The notes beneath the pieces were generated by a model that saw nothing but the letters and a program-made list of their open reading frames with translations, had not been told where the DNA came from and did not search any database. Shown here piece after piece: positions 48,993 through 59,551 of a stretch of DNA of 64,000 bases. Position 1 is the stretch's first letter. Every line of letters begins with the position of its first letter. The DNA comes from Saccharopolyspora indica (GTDB lineage: Bacteria > Actinomycetota > Actinomycetes > Mycobacteriales > Pseudonocardiaceae), in contig NZ_JAQGLB010000004.1 of the NCBI RefSeq assembly GCF_027853965.1, forward strand, positions 1-64,000, given 5' to 3'. Position numbers and translations under genes: made by a program.

Positions 48993-50267
48993 GTGCTGAC
49001 CTCCGGCCAGTTACTCGCCGACCGGTACCGCCTCGGCAAGCGCATCGCGGTCGGCGGGATGGGCGAGGTGTGGGAGGCGGTGGACGTCCGGCTGGACCGG
49101 ACGGTGGCGATCAAGGTGCTCAAGGCGGAGCTGTCCGGGGACGCGGAGTTCCTGCACCGCTTCCGCACCGAAGCGCGCACCACCGCCTCGCTGAACCACC
49201 CGGGCATCGCCGCGGTCCACGACTACGGCGAGACCGCCGCGATCCCGGACGGGCCGGAGGACACCGCCTACCTGGTGATGGAGCTGGTCGAGGGCGAGCC
49301 GCTGGCGGCGATCCTCGCCCGCGAGGGCCGCATCAACACCGACCACACGCTGGACATGCTGGAGCAGGCCGGCCAGGCGCTGCAGGCCGCGCACCAGCGC
49401 GGTCTGGTGCACCGCGACGTCAAGCCCGGCAACATCCTGATCACCCCCGACGGCAAGGTGAAGCTGACCGACTTCGGCATCGCGAAGGCCGCCGACTCGG
49501 CGCCGGTGACGCGGTCCGGCATGGTGATGGGCACCGCGCACTACATCGCGCCGGAGCAGGCCCTGGGCAGCGACGCCACCCCGTCCAGCGACGTGTACTC
49601 GCTGGCGGTGGTCGGTTACGAGTGCCTCATGGGGCACCGGCCGTTCCTGTCCGACAACGCGGTGACGGTCGCGATGATGCACATCCGCGACATCGCGCCG
49701 CCGCTGCCGCCGGACGTGCCGCCGGGCGTGCGCGCGCTGATCGAGGCCACCATGGCCAAGGATCCGCGCCGCCGCTACGCCGACGGCGGCGAGTTCGCCG
49801 GTGCCGTCGCGGCGGTGCGCTCGGGCCGGCCGCTGCCGACGCCGTCGTCGCTGGTGCTGCCGCAGCAGCGGCAGCAGCTGAACGTGCCCGTGCCCAACAC
49901 CGGCGTCCACCCGATGCCGACGCAGCTCCCGCCGATGGGCAACACCTATCCACCGGGGCTGATCCCGCCGCAGGCGCCTGCCCCGCAGCTGCCGCCACCG
50001 CAACCGCCGCCCACCTCCTCGGCCAACAAGGTCGTGATCTGGGTGCTGGTGGCGGTGCTGGCGATGGCGGTGCTGGTCGCGGTGGGATTCACCACGTACT
50101 GGCTCGTCAACCGGGACGAAGGCCTGGGTGCGGAAACTCACGGCCTGGATTCCGCCGCGGCGCTGGGCCACACTGCGCTACGGCAACCGGACCCGGTGGT
50201 GCTGCCGGGCACCGGAGTCGGGGGAACACCACTCGTCCCGTCGGCCGACGAGGGCGGATCGGCATGA
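48993..50267 (+). CDS. pknA: PknA-like Ser/Thr protein kinase
   Basis: 424 aa. Hanks kinase domain at residues about 11-275: Gly-loop VGGMGEV, Lys41 (AIKVL), HRDVKPGN with Asp142, DFG at 160-162, and APE in IAPEQ. A Pro/Gln-rich juxtamembrane linker and one membrane helix (about residues 346-372) follow; the extracytoplasmic tail is only ~50 residues with no PASTA repeat, as in PknA. It phosphorylates cell shape and division proteins. GTG 48993 follows AGGGAGG. Confidence 0.95.
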   Translation: MLTSGQLLADRYRLGKRIAVGGMGEVWEAVDVRLDRTVAIKVLKAELSGDAEFLHRFRTEARTTASLNHPGIAAVHDYGETAAIPDGPEDTAYLVMELVEGEPLAAILAREGRINTDHTLDMLEQAGQALQAAHQRGLVHRDVKPGNILITPDGKVKLTDFGIAKAADSAPVTRSGMVMGTAHYIAPEQALGSDATPSSDVYSLAVVGYECLMGHRPFLSDNAVTVAMMHIRDIAPPLPPDVPPGVRALIEATMAKDPRRRYADGGEFAGAVAAVRSGRPLPTPSSLVLPQQRQQLNVPVPNTGVHPMPTQLPPMGNTYPPGLIPPQAPAPQLPPPQPPPTSSANKVVIWVLVAVLAMAVLVAVGFTTYWLVNRDEGLGAETHGLDSAAALGHTALRQPDPVVLPGTGVGGTPLVPSADEGGSA

Positions 50268-50304
50268 TGGGACGATCGTTGACAAGGATCGGAACGACGC
50301 TTCG

Positions 50305-52269
<1,965 letters not shown>

Positions 52270-52289
52270 GCCCGGAAAAATGCCGTGAT

Positions 52290-52331
52290 CGCGGTCGGCG
52301 AGTGTTGTTAGCATTCCACTCGCCGACCGCG
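52290..52331 (+). terminator. Terminator of the pknB cluster
   Basis: Perfect 15-bp stem CGCGGTCGGCGAGTG / CACTCGCCGACCGCG with a 12-nt loop (TTGTTAGCATTC), 21 bp past the pknB stop. Confidence 0.9.
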
Positions 52332-52424
52332 GGACTCCGGCGCGACTTCCGGAACCTGCCTCTACAGCAATGATTCGCAGCTCGTGCTCCCATTCCCCGG
52401 TCGGCGCCAAGACCTAGAACCTGT

Positions 52425-52628
52425 TTGGTGGCTGGTCTGCGTGGCGGTGCGGGTGGCGGAACCTGAGCGCTTCCCTGGACTGCGGGTGCCCCTCCTGATG
52501 TATGTCCGATACACGGCGGAGGGGCCGTCCTCGCCAGGAAACCGCTCAGAACCCGCAGCGGTGCAAGTTGCGTGCCTGCTCCAAGCGGCTTCGCCGCTTA
52601 TAAGGCGCGGACGGCTACGCCGACAGAC
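52425..52628 (+). repeat. ~200-bp structured repeat, copy 2
   Basis: Plus-strand copy of the 35490-35692 element. Core 52478-52541 is identical. Outer stem TGAGCGCTT pairs with ACCGCTCA; relative to copy 1 (TGAGTGCTT, AGCACTCA) one T-A pair has become C-G. The right end, with AAGCGGCTTCGCCGCTT as a small hairpin, stops about 14 bp before the GTG of the TROVE gene, so it makes up most of that gene's upstream region. Confidence 0.85.
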
Positions 52629-52642
52629 ACTGAGGGGGAACC

Positions 52643-54052
52643 GTGGAATCGCGGGGAGAGCTGCTCGCTGCCAGCGATGTGCTGCTGTTCGTCAACGCCG
52701 CGATCACCGCGACCGGCCAGCGCGAGTTCCACACCGGTGCCGGCGAGCAGCAGCTGTCCCTGGACTTCCTGCACGAGTACATGCTGGTCAACTACCGGGA
52801 CCTCTACGCGGGGGTGCTGGCGCTCGACATCAACGACCACAACGCGGCCCTGATCGTCCGGCGCCTGCTGGAGACCTCCGGCGAGGCGAGCGCCGAGCAG
52901 CGCCGCAGCGAGGGCCGGCTGATCGCGGGACGGCTGGCGCTGCTGCCGCCGCAGCGCGTGTTCCGGCTGTTCAGCGCGCTGCGCCGGGCCAAGGTGAACA
53001 ACCGCCGGACCCGCGCGATCATGCGCGACTGGCTGGCCGCCCGGCCGGACCCCGCGTTCGACGCCGTGAAGTACCGCGGCGGCATGAAGCGCGCTTTCCG
53101 GCACGCGCACCTGACCCCGGCCGGTGACGAGCTGGGCACCTTCCTGTTCGCGCCGCTGAGCCGCCCGCAGTACGCGACGCCGCTGCTGGAGACCTGGCGC
53201 CGCGCGCACTACGAGCAGGCCTCCGTCTACGAGCTGCCGCTCACCGCCGCCGAGGGCTTCGCCGCCAAGCACGGCATCCCGCGCGAGGTCTTCCTGGAGC
53301 GCATCGCGCCGAAGATGACCCGCTTGGAGACCCTGCGGCTGCAGGAGTCCGGCGCCGCCGAAGCCGACCTGACCCGCATGCCGCTGACCCGCTTGGCCTC
53401 CTACGCGCTCGCCCTGCCGGTCGAGGACCGGGTGCGCCGCCGCGACGAGCTGACCCGCGCGCTGCGCGCCGCGGCCGACCGGGTGGCGGGCCCGCACCGG
53501 GGAAGCTGGGGCAAGGTCGCCGCCGTCCTGGACGACAGCTTCTCCGCATCCGGCTCGGGCCAGAAGCGCCGCCGACCGCTCGCCGTGGCCCTGGCCTGCC
53601 ACCACCTGCTCGCGGCTCTCGCCGACGACTACACCGCGCGGTGGACGTCGGGCCGCACCGACGCGCTGCTCGCCCGGCCGCACGGCGCGACGCCGCTGGG
53701 CAGGCGGATCCTCGACGCGCTGGAAACCGGCCCGGACCGGCTGGTGATCGTCTCCGACGGGTGGGACAACGCGCCGCCCGGCCTGGCCGGTGAGGTGCTC
53801 CGCGCCTGGCGCACCCGGCTCGACCCGGAGCACCGCACCGGCGTCGTGCACCTCAACCCGGTGTACGACGCGACCGGGTTCGACGTGCGCGGCCTGTCCG
53901 AGGTCGTGCCCAGCACGGGGATCCGCGACGCCGAGGACCTGCCCGCGCTGGTGGAGCTCGCCCAGTTCGCGACCGGCCGGACCGGGCTGGCGGACCTGAT
54001 CGGCTACCTGGACAGCCGGGCGGACCGGCTGCTCGGCGGGGAGACGCGATGA
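52643..54052 (+). CDS. TROVE-vWA (Ro60-like) RNA-binding protein
   Basis: 469 aa. The N-terminal ~285 residues are helical HEAT-like and resemble the TROVE domain (AVKYRGGMKRAFRHAH). The C-terminal vWA domain (about 290-455) has a metal-site DxSxS at Asp297-Ser299-Ser301 (VLDDSFSAS) and IVSDGWDN with Asp372. Ro60 proteins bind misfolded RNA and Y RNAs and help RNA quality control and stress survival. GTG 52643 has GAGGGGG upstream. The next gene overlaps its stop as ATGA. Identity is by pattern; divergence from classical Ro60 is large. Confidence 0.75.
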   Translation: MESRGELLAASDVLLFVNAAITATGQREFHTGAGEQQLSLDFLHEYMLVNYRDLYAGVLALDINDHNAALIVRRLLETSGEASAEQRRSEGRLIAGRLALLPPQRVFRLFSALRRAKVNNRRTRAIMRDWLAARPDPAFDAVKYRGGMKRAFRHAHLTPAGDELGTFLFAPLSRPQYATPLLETWRRAHYEQASVYELPLTAAEGFAAKHGIPREVFLERIAPKMTRLETLRLQESGAAEADLTRMPLTRLASYALALPVEDRVRRRDELTRALRAAADRVAGPHRGSWGKVAAVLDDSFSASGSGQKRRRPLAVALACHHLLAALADDYTARWTSGRTDALLARPHGATPLGRRILDALETGPDRLVIVSDGWDNAPPGLAGEVLRAWRTRLDPEHRTGVVHLNPVYDATGFDVRGLSEVVPSTGIRDAEDLPALVELAQFATGRTGLADLIGYLDSRADRLLGGETR

Positions 54053-55179
54053 CCGGACTCGACCTGACCGGCCTGGAAACCCGCCCCGCCCAGGCCTGGG
54101 GTGCCGTCCGCCTGGTGCCGCTGGTGCGCCCGGAACCGATCGACGACCTCCGGCTGCACCCGCGGATCTACGGCGATTCGGTGGGCGTGGTCGAGGCGGG
54201 CCACCGCGGCACCTACATCTCCTACGTCCCGCACGGGTTCGTCGCCGAGTGGACCGGCGACGGCACGGCGGTCGCCTACGGCACCCAGCTGCCCGGCGAC
54301 GAGCCGCCTGCCGCGATCCCGCTGCGCTTCCACCGGAAGATGGCCCGTCGCGAAGCCACCGGACGGCTGCGGTTCCTGCCCCTGCACCTGGCGCTGGAGG
54401 GCTACCTCGCCCTGCACTTCGGCGGCCCGGAGATCGCCTGGGCGGAGTGGTCGCAGCAGGCCCTGCGGCGAGGTCTCTCGCCGCGCGCGGAAGCCGCCTA
54501 CTCGGGTGCGGCGATCCCCGGCCTCGAAGATGCGCTGCGGGTTTTCGAGATCCACCCCGGCCAGTGCGGCATGCTGCTCTACGTCGCCGACGCGCTCGCG
54601 GCCGCGTTCGTCGTCCCGCACCCCGAGGACTACCGCGTCCTGCACCCGACGCTGGTGCAGGACATGCACGGCGAGCTGATCTTCCAGTACGCATTGCTCA
54701 TGCCTCCGGTCGAGGACTTCCGCGCGAGCATCACCGACGCGCGGATCGACTCCTTCGCGGACCTGCGCGCGGCCGCCGACGCCGAGGAGCGCTCCTGGGC
54801 GGACTTCCACGACGCGACGATGGCGGCGGGCCTGCTGGAGCAGAACTGCACGTGGCAGTCGGTGTACCGGATGGGGCGCTTCGAGCTGGCCCGGTTCCTG
54901 CCGGTGTTCCGGCCCAAGGAGGAGAACCACATCGGCGAGGCGATCCGCGACGAGCGGGGCCGGACGGCGTACTTGAAGACGTTCCGGCTCTCCGAGAGCC
55001 AGGTCCGCCGGGGCCACCTGCTCAGCCGCCTGGCCGCGCACGGCTGGCACCTGGCCGGCACCGCGGCCGACCTCGGCATCGACGAGGCCCAGCTCGGTCT
55101 CCGCCTGGAATCCGCGGGCTTCGGCCACCTGCTCCGCCAGGACGTCCTCGACGCCTACCGCAAGCAGGCCCGGCGCTAG
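54049..55179 (+). CDS. ARPP-like domain protein, partner of the TROVE protein
   Basis: 376 aa. The N-terminal ~230 residues (from RPAQAWGAVRLVPLV through YISYVPHGFVAEW and FEIHPGQCGMLLYVADAL) look like the ARPP domain described with prokaryotic RNA-repair and Ro-type loci; I am not certain which ARPP subtype. The C-terminal ~50 residues (LLSRLAAHGWHLAGTAADLGI, then EAQLGLRLESAGFGHLL) form a Fis-type helix-turn-helix. ATG 54049 overlaps the previous stop as ATGA, so the pair is co-translated. A regulator or adaptor of RNA handling is likely but unproved. Confidence 0.65.
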   Translation: MTGLDLTGLETRPAQAWGAVRLVPLVRPEPIDDLRLHPRIYGDSVGVVEAGHRGTYISYVPHGFVAEWTGDGTAVAYGTQLPGDEPPAAIPLRFHRKMARREATGRLRFLPLHLALEGYLALHFGGPEIAWAEWSQQALRRGLSPRAEAAYSGAAIPGLEDALRVFEIHPGQCGMLLYVADALAAAFVVPHPEDYRVLHPTLVQDMHGELIFQYALLMPPVEDFRASITDARIDSFADLRAAADAEERSWADFHDATMAAGLLEQNCTWQSVYRMGRFELARFLPVFRPKEENHIGEAIRDERGRTAYLKTFRLSESQVRRGHLLSRLAAHGWHLAGTAADLGIDEAQLGLRLESAGFGHLLRQDVLDAYRKQARR

Positions 55180-55183
55180 GCCG

Positions 55184-55223
55184 CGTCAATTTCGCGCGAA
55201 ATTGACGTTCACCCGGGTGATGG
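55184..55223. repeat. PAL1 palindrome with TCACCCGGGTGA, third locus
   Basis: A 24-bp perfect palindrome (half-site CGTCAATTTCGC) followed by TTCACCCGGGTGATGG. All 40 bp are identical to 2660-2699, 52 kb away. It lies in the 46-bp gap between two convergent genes. Confidence 0.9.
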
Positions 55224-55225
55224 GG

Positions 55226-55867
55226 TCAGCGCTGGGCGGCTGCGGCGACCTCGCGCATCCCGCGTTCGAGCTCGTTGACCAGGTGTTCTTCGACGGGGTG
55301 GCCCGCGCTGGCCATCCAGTTCGCCAGCATCCGGTGGCCGCCGTCGGTGAGCACCGACTCGGGGTGGAACTGGACGCCCTCGACCGGCAGCTCGCGGTGG
55401 CGCATGCCCATCACGATGCCCGACGCGGTCCGCGCGGTGATCTCGAAGTCGTCCGGGATGGTGTCCGCGCGCACGATCAGCGAGTGGTAGCGGGTCGCGA
55501 TGAACGGCTCCGCCAGCCCGGCGAACACCCCGGCGCCGGAGTGGTGGATCTCGCTGACCTTGCCGTGCAGCAGCTCCGGCGCGCGCTCGACGACGCCGCC
55601 CCACACCGCGCCGATGGCCTGGTGCCCGAGGCACACGCCCAGCACCGGCTTGCGCTCCGCGGCGCAGCGCTGGATCAGCTCCATCGTGCGCCCGGCGCGG
55701 TCCGGCGTGCCCGGGCCGGGGCTGAGCAGGAGCCCGTCGGCGGCCGCCACCTCGTCGTCGGTGACGACGTCGTTGCGCCGCACGACGCAGTCCGCGCCCA
55801 GCTGGGCCAGGTACTGCACGAGGTTGTAGACGAAGCTGTCGTAGTTGTCGACGACGAGTACGCGCAC
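55226..55867 (-). CDS. trpG: Class I glutamine amidotransferase (TrpG/PabA)
   Basis: 213 aa. Begins VRVLVVDNYDSF, the canonical TrpG/PabA start, so GTG 55867 is the start despite a longer open frame. Catalytic Cys79 in GVCLGHQAIG, His168 and Glu170 in FHPES. It gives ammonia from glutamine to an anthranilate- or aminodeoxychorismate-synthase. Which one cannot be told here; the large subunit is absent, and position matches Rv0013 (trpG) of M. tuberculosis. Confidence 0.93.
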   Translation of the reverse strand: MRVLVVDNYDSFVYNLVQYLAQLGADCVVRRNDVVTDDEVAAADGLLLSPGPGTPDRAGRTMELIQRCAAERKPVLGVCLGHQAIGAVWGGVVERAPELLHGKVSEIHHSGAGVFAGLAEPFIATRYHSLIVRADTIPDDFEITARTASGIVMGMRHRELPVEGVQFHPESVLTDGGHRMLANWMASAGHPVEEHLVNELERGMREVAAAAQR

Positions 55868-55917
55868 GGCGCCAGAGTACGCGGGCACCCACCGTCCCGT
55901 CCCGCCGGTTTTCGCCA

Positions 55918-56073
55918 CTACTGCGTGGTGACCTCGTTGAAGGGCAGGAGCGGGTCGATCGCGGGGAACACCACGAGCAGCAGCAGTGCCACCACCAGCA
56001 CCACCAGCAGCACGGCTTGCAGCGCCTTCGCCGCGGTGCCGCCCGGGAGGTGCCGCCAGATCCACCCGTACAT
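55918..56073 (-). CDS. Small membrane protein (51 aa) between sortase and trpG
   Basis: Begins MYGWIWRHLPGG, then one long hydrophobic helix (ALQAVLLVVLVVALLLLVVF) and a short outer tail (DPLLPFNEVTTQ). ATG 56073 shares a base with the sortase stop (TGATG), so it is translationally coupled and almost surely real. The conserved WIWRHLPG head is found in similar small proteins at this place in other actinobacteria. Function unknown. Confidence 0.8.
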   Translation of the reverse strand: MYGWIWRHLPGGTAAKALQAVLLVVLVVALLLLVVFPAIDPLLPFNEVTTQ

Positions 56074-56957
56074 CAGCGTTCCTCCAGCTCGGCGGGGCGC
56101 AGTTCCGGGCGTGCCGGGTCCTTCGGGTACTCCGTGGTGAGCACGCCGTGCACGATCAGCCGCTGCTCGGCGGAGAACTCCGGGTGGCAGGTGGTCAGCG
56201 TGATCAGCCGGGTGCGCTGGTCGGCGGGCAGCAGGTCGGCCGGCCTGCCGGGCACGGGGTGGATCACCTCGCCTTGCGCGGGCAGCACGATGCGGCGGCC
56301 GTGCACCTGCTCGTAGGGCTCGCCGACGGGCGCCACGCCCCGGCAGCGCGGGTCACCGCCGCGCCCGTCCCAACCAGCGACTTCGTCGGCCATGGGCAGC
56401 ACGCGGTAGACGTACCAGCGCGTCTCGGTCTCCACCACGACCGGATCGCAGGATTCGAGCTGGTCCAGGTCGTTGAACGGCGCGCCCTTGCCGATCCGGT
56501 GCCCGGCCACCGCGAAGTTCCCCCGCTCGCCGGGCCAGGCGGTGCCGGTGTAGTGGCCGGGGCCGCCGGACAGGGTCGCGCTGTCGGTGCCCTCCAGCAC
56601 CGCGAACCGGAAGTCCGGCCCGAACTCCGGCAGGTACAGCTGGGCGAAGCCCTCACCGGTGCTCGGCGGCGGTGGCGGCGCTGCCGGTGGCGGCTGCTGC
56701 CACCGGGTCAGCAGCCGGTCGGTGGCCGCGGCCTGCTTGCGGGCGGTGGACCAGTCGGTGACGTAGACCGCGTAGAACACGAAGAGCAGCAGCACCAGAC
56801 CGGCGGTGATCAGCAGTTCGCCCACCACGCGCAGCGCGGAGCGGGCGCGGCGGCGCTCCGGCGGCGGGGCCTCGGGGTGCTCCGGTGCTGCCACGGTTGC
56901 GCTCTCCGTCACTGCTCGGACCGCGGGGACTGGTTCGTCCCCGGGCGAAATGACCAC
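56073..56957 (-). CDS. Class E sortase
   Basis: 294 aa. Cytoplasmic Pro/Ala tail, one membrane helix (about 48-66), a Pro-rich linker, then the sortase barrel with His153 (AGHR), Cys257 (TLTTC) and Arg266 (RLIVHG), the catalytic trio. Class E sortases attach surface proteins with LAXTG signals in high-GC Gram-positives. No substrate gene with such a signal lies in the window. GTG 56957 lacks a good SD. Related srtE genes are found near trpG and pknB in Streptomyces and Corynebacterium. Confidence 0.92.
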   Translation of the reverse strand: MVISPGDEPVPAVRAVTESATVAAPEHPEAPPPERRRARSALRVVGELLITAGLVLLLFVFYAVYVTDWSTARKQAAATDRLLTRWQQPPPAAPPPPPSTGEGFAQLYLPEFGPDFRFAVLEGTDSATLSGGPGHYTGTAWPGERGNFAVAGHRIGKGAPFNDLDQLESCDPVVVETETRWYVYRVLPMADEVAGWDGRGGDPRCRGVAPVGEPYEQVHGRRIVLPAQGEVIHPVPGRPADLLPADQRTRLITLTTCHPEFSAEQRLIVHGVLTTEYPKDPARPELRPAELEER

Positions 56958-57092
56958 AGGCGGGCTCTAGATCAGCTCTGTGATTACGTTAACGTGGTAC
57001 CTGGAACAACGAACCGATCCGCGGCTGGTTTCGCGGGTCGGCGACCGCCCGAGCACGCGGCACCCGCGGCCGCACCACCTGGCGAGGACACC

Positions 57093-57359
57093 ATGCCGAA
57101 GTCCAAGGTCCGCAAGAAGGACTCACCCACCCCGGTGGGCGACCGCCGCACGCCGGTGAAGGCGAAGGCGGTCGGCCCGTCGCACCCCATCTACGTCGTA
57201 GTGATGCTGGGGATGATGATCATCGGGCTGCTCTGGCTGGTGATCAACTACATCGCGGGCGAGAAGATCCCGTTCATGACCGACCTCGGCGGCTGGAACT
57301 TCGCCGTCGGGTTCGCCTTCATGATCGTCGGCCTGCTGATGACGATGCGCTGGCGCTGA
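57093..57359 (+). CDS. crgA: CrgA cell division protein
   Basis: 88 aa, two membrane helices (IYVVVMLGMMIIGLLWLVIN and WNFAVGFAFMIVGLLMTM). The basic N-terminus MPKSKVRKK and the ending RWR are diagnostic. CrgA scaffolds the divisome, contacting FtsZ, FtsQ, FtsI and CwsA in mycobacteria. ATG 57093 fits the family length exactly. A terminator follows at 57382-57413. Confidence 0.97.
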   Translation: MPKSKVRKKDSPTPVGDRRTPVKAKAVGPSHPIYVVVMLGMMIIGLLWLVINYIAGEKIPFMTDLGGWNFAVGFAFMIVGLLMTMRWR

Positions 57360-57381
57360 CCGCACCGCCGCGATTCGTGAC

Positions 57382-57413
57382 GAGGCCCGGAGGGCGCAAT
57401 CCCTTCGGGCCTC
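57382..57413 (+). terminator. Terminator of crgA
   Basis: 13-bp stem GAGGCCCGGAGGG / CCCTTCGGGCCTC with one mismatch, 6-nt loop. Confidence 0.85.
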
Positions 57414-57488
57414 ACTCATCTCGTCGGGGTATTGACAGCCGGTCGTCGAACAACATGGGTGTAACTCATCCCCAATGGGGATAACTCC

Positions 57489-57497
57489 TGTGGATAA
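57489..57497 (-). promoter_or_regulatory. DnaA-box-like 9-mer
   Basis: TGTGGATAA, complement of TTATCCACA, in the crgA/PH-domain gap. GGATAAC recurs at 57478 and about 57515, so a short local repeat is present. Confidence 0.35.
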
Positions 57498-57521
57498 CTC
57501 ATCGGTAGCGGGTGGATAACG

Positions 57522-57932
57522 GTGGACGTGCCGAACGGAGCGCAGCAGTGGGCGACCCCGGCGGGGTTGGTCGCGACCGGCTGGGTGCTCACCGCAGCGG
57601 CTGCCACCTGGTGGTTCGCCGCCGAATCCGCGGTGGACCGGACCTTCGTCGGAGTGCTGGTGCTCGCCATGGCCGTCGCCTCGGCGCACGCCACCCTCTG
57701 CCGCCCGCGGCTGCGCGCCGACCGCGAGGGCGTGACCGTCCGCGGCCTGGGCGGCCGGCGGCACTGGCCCTGGTCAGCGGTGACGGTCCGGGTCCGCCAC
57801 CACCGCCGCTTCGGCCGCGAGGTGCAGTCCCTGGAACTCGACGCGGACGCCGCCCTGGTCATCCTGACCCGGCTCGACCTCGGCTCGGACCCGCAGGACG
57901 TCGCCGAGGCCTTGCGCGGCTGGCAGAGCTGA
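57522..57932 (+). CDS. PH-domain membrane protein (Rv0010c position)
   Basis: 136 aa. Two N-terminal membrane helices (LVATGWVLTAAAATWWFA and LVLAMAVASAHATL) then a bacterial PH-like domain (LRADREGVTVRGL, with WPWSAVTVRV). Position and direction match mycobacterial Rv0010c. Function unknown. GTG 57522 or 57528 may start it. It ends one base before the convergent rhomboid gene. Confidence 0.85.
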   Translation: MDVPNGAQQWATPAGLVATGWVLTAAAATWWFAAESAVDRTFVGVLVLAMAVASAHATLCRPRLRADREGVTVRGLGGRRHWPWSAVTVRVRHHRRFGREVQSLELDADAALVILTRLDLGSDPQDVAEALRGWQS

Positions 57933-57933
57933 C

Positions 57934-58863
57934 TCAGGAACCGAGCACGCCGCAGCGGGTCTGCGCTCCGGATCCGAAGCACACCACGTTGCCGAACTGC
58001 ACGTCGCGCGTGATCACCACGGCCAGCAGCACCACCAGCAGCGCGCCCAGCGCACCGGCCTGGATCAGCACCTGCCGGTTGCGGGGCGCGTAGACCAGCG
58101 CGCCGGTCGCGAGCACGCCGAGCACCAGGCCACCGATGTGCCCGAGCAGCGAGATCCCCGGGATCACCACGCTGGCGACGATGTTCAGCGCGATGACCAC
58201 CAGCACCGGCCGCAGGCTCACCTTCAGCCGCAGCGCGGCGATGGCGATCCCGCCCATCAGGCCGTAGACGGCACCGGACGCACCGGCCACCGGCGTCACC
58301 TCGTCGCCGAACAGGAACACCGCGGCGCTGCCGCCGAGCAGCGACAGCAGGTACACCGCGATGAACCGCGCCCGCCCGAGCAGCAGTTCCAGGTCACGCC
58401 CGATCACCCAGAGGGCGATCATGTTCATCGCCAGGTGCAGCAACCCGATGTGCAGGAACCCGGCGGTGAGCAACCGCCACCACTGGCCGCCCGCGACCAG
58501 GATCGGCCACAGCGCGAACTCGTCGAACAGCGGCGCGGTGAAGTTCGCACCGATGCTGCCCGCCTGCACCGCGGTGAGCGCGAAGATCAGCACGTTCACG
58601 GCGATCAGCACCGGCACCAGGATCGGCTTGGCGGGCAGCCGCGCACCGGCGACGGTCACCGGCTGCCGCATGCCGCGCTGCCCCTGCGCGACGCAGTCGA
58701 CGCAGTGCTGGCCGACGGAGGCGTCGCGCAGGCACTCCGGGCACGCCGGGCGCTCGCACCGGGTGCAGCGCAGGCCGGTCGGGCGGTCGGGGTGCCGGAC
58801 GCAGGTCGGCAGCTGCGGCGGCGCCCCGTCCGCCCCCGGCTGGGATCCGGGCGGAACAGTCAC
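57934..58863 (-). CDS. Rhomboid family intramembrane protease with zinc-ribbon N-terminus
   Basis: 309 aa. A B-box-like zinc finger (several CxxC pairs in CTRCERPACPEC and CVDC) precedes six or seven membrane helices. Catalytic Ser196 (GASGAVYG) and His242 (LLGHIGG) form the dyad; Asn147 in HLAMNM is the oxyanion residue. GTG 58863 leaves a 34-bp gap after ppiA, whereas a longer start would overlap it. Similar rhomboids sit beside ppiA in Streptomyces. Confidence 0.93.
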   Translation of the reverse strand: MTVPPGSQPGADGAPPQLPTCVRHPDRPTGLRCTRCERPACPECLRDASVGQHCVDCVAQGQRGMRQPVTVAGARLPAKPILVPVLIAVNVLIFALTAVQAGSIGANFTAPLFDEFALWPILVAGGQWWRLLTAGFLHIGLLHLAMNMIALWVIGRDLELLLGRARFIAVYLLSLLGGSAAVFLFGDEVTPVAGASGAVYGLMGGIAIAALRLKVSLRPVLVVIALNIVASVVIPGISLLGHIGGLVLGVLATGALVYAPRNRQVLIQAGALGALLVVLLAVVITRDVQFGNVVCFGSGAQTRCGVLGS

Positions 58864-58897
58864 GTGTGGGACCTGCCCTCTGCTCGGTGAGCGGGGA

Positions 58898-59446
58898 TCA
58901 ACCTCGCTCGATCGAGACCCTCTCGATGACGATGTCGGTGACCGGGCGGTCCGCCGCACCGGTGGCGGTCTGCCCGATGGCGTCGACCACGTTGCGGGAC
59001 TCCTGGTCGGCGACCTCGCCGAAGATGGTGTGCTTGTAGTTCAACCAGCTGGTCGCGGCGACCGTGATGAAGAACTGCGAGCCGTTGGTGTTCGGGCCCG
59101 CGTTGGCCATGGCCAGCAGGTACGGGCGGTCGAACTGCAGGGTCGGGTGGAACTCGTCGCCGAACTGGTAGCCCGGGCCACCGCGGCCGGTCCCGGTCGG
59201 GTCACCGGTCTGGAGCATGAAGCCGTCGATGACGCGGTGGAAGATCACCCCGTCGTAGAACGGGCCGGACTTCTCGCCCTTCGCGTTGGGGGCCGCGTAG
59301 TCCTTGGTGCCTTCGGCGAGACCCACGAAATTACTCACGGTCTTGGGCGCCTGGTCGGGGAACAGGTTGAGCCGGATATCCCCCTGCGAGGTGTGCAGGG
59401 TCGCGGTCACCTTCGTCCCAACGAGCGATCCGTTGTCTTCAGCCAC
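58898..59446 (-). CDS. ppiA: PpiA, cyclophilin peptidyl-prolyl isomerase
   Basis: 182 aa. Cyclophilin motifs: FYDGVIFHRVIDGFMLQTGD (active-site Arg and Phe), GSQFFITVA, and HTIFGEV. No signal peptide is seen, so it is cytoplasmic. GTG 59446 (VAEDNGS) was chosen on family length; AGGA lies upstream. It is divergent from the small membrane-protein gene. Confidence 0.95.
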   Translation of the reverse strand: MAEDNGSLVGTKVTATLHTSQGDIRLNLFPDQAPKTVSNFVGLAEGTKDYAAPNAKGEKSGPFYDGVIFHRVIDGFMLQTGDPTGTGRGGPGYQFGDEFHPTLQFDRPYLLAMANAGPNTNGSQFFITVAATSWLNYKHTIFGEVADQESRNVVDAIGQTATGAADRPVTDIVIERVSIERG

Positions 59447-59551
59447 CCGGCCATCCTGCCATCGAACAGGCCGATCGCGGTCTCTGGGTGCAGTATGGGC
59501 CCCGATGCGGCCAGTAGTCGACCGGCGGACGCCGGGCCCAGGAGGCACACG

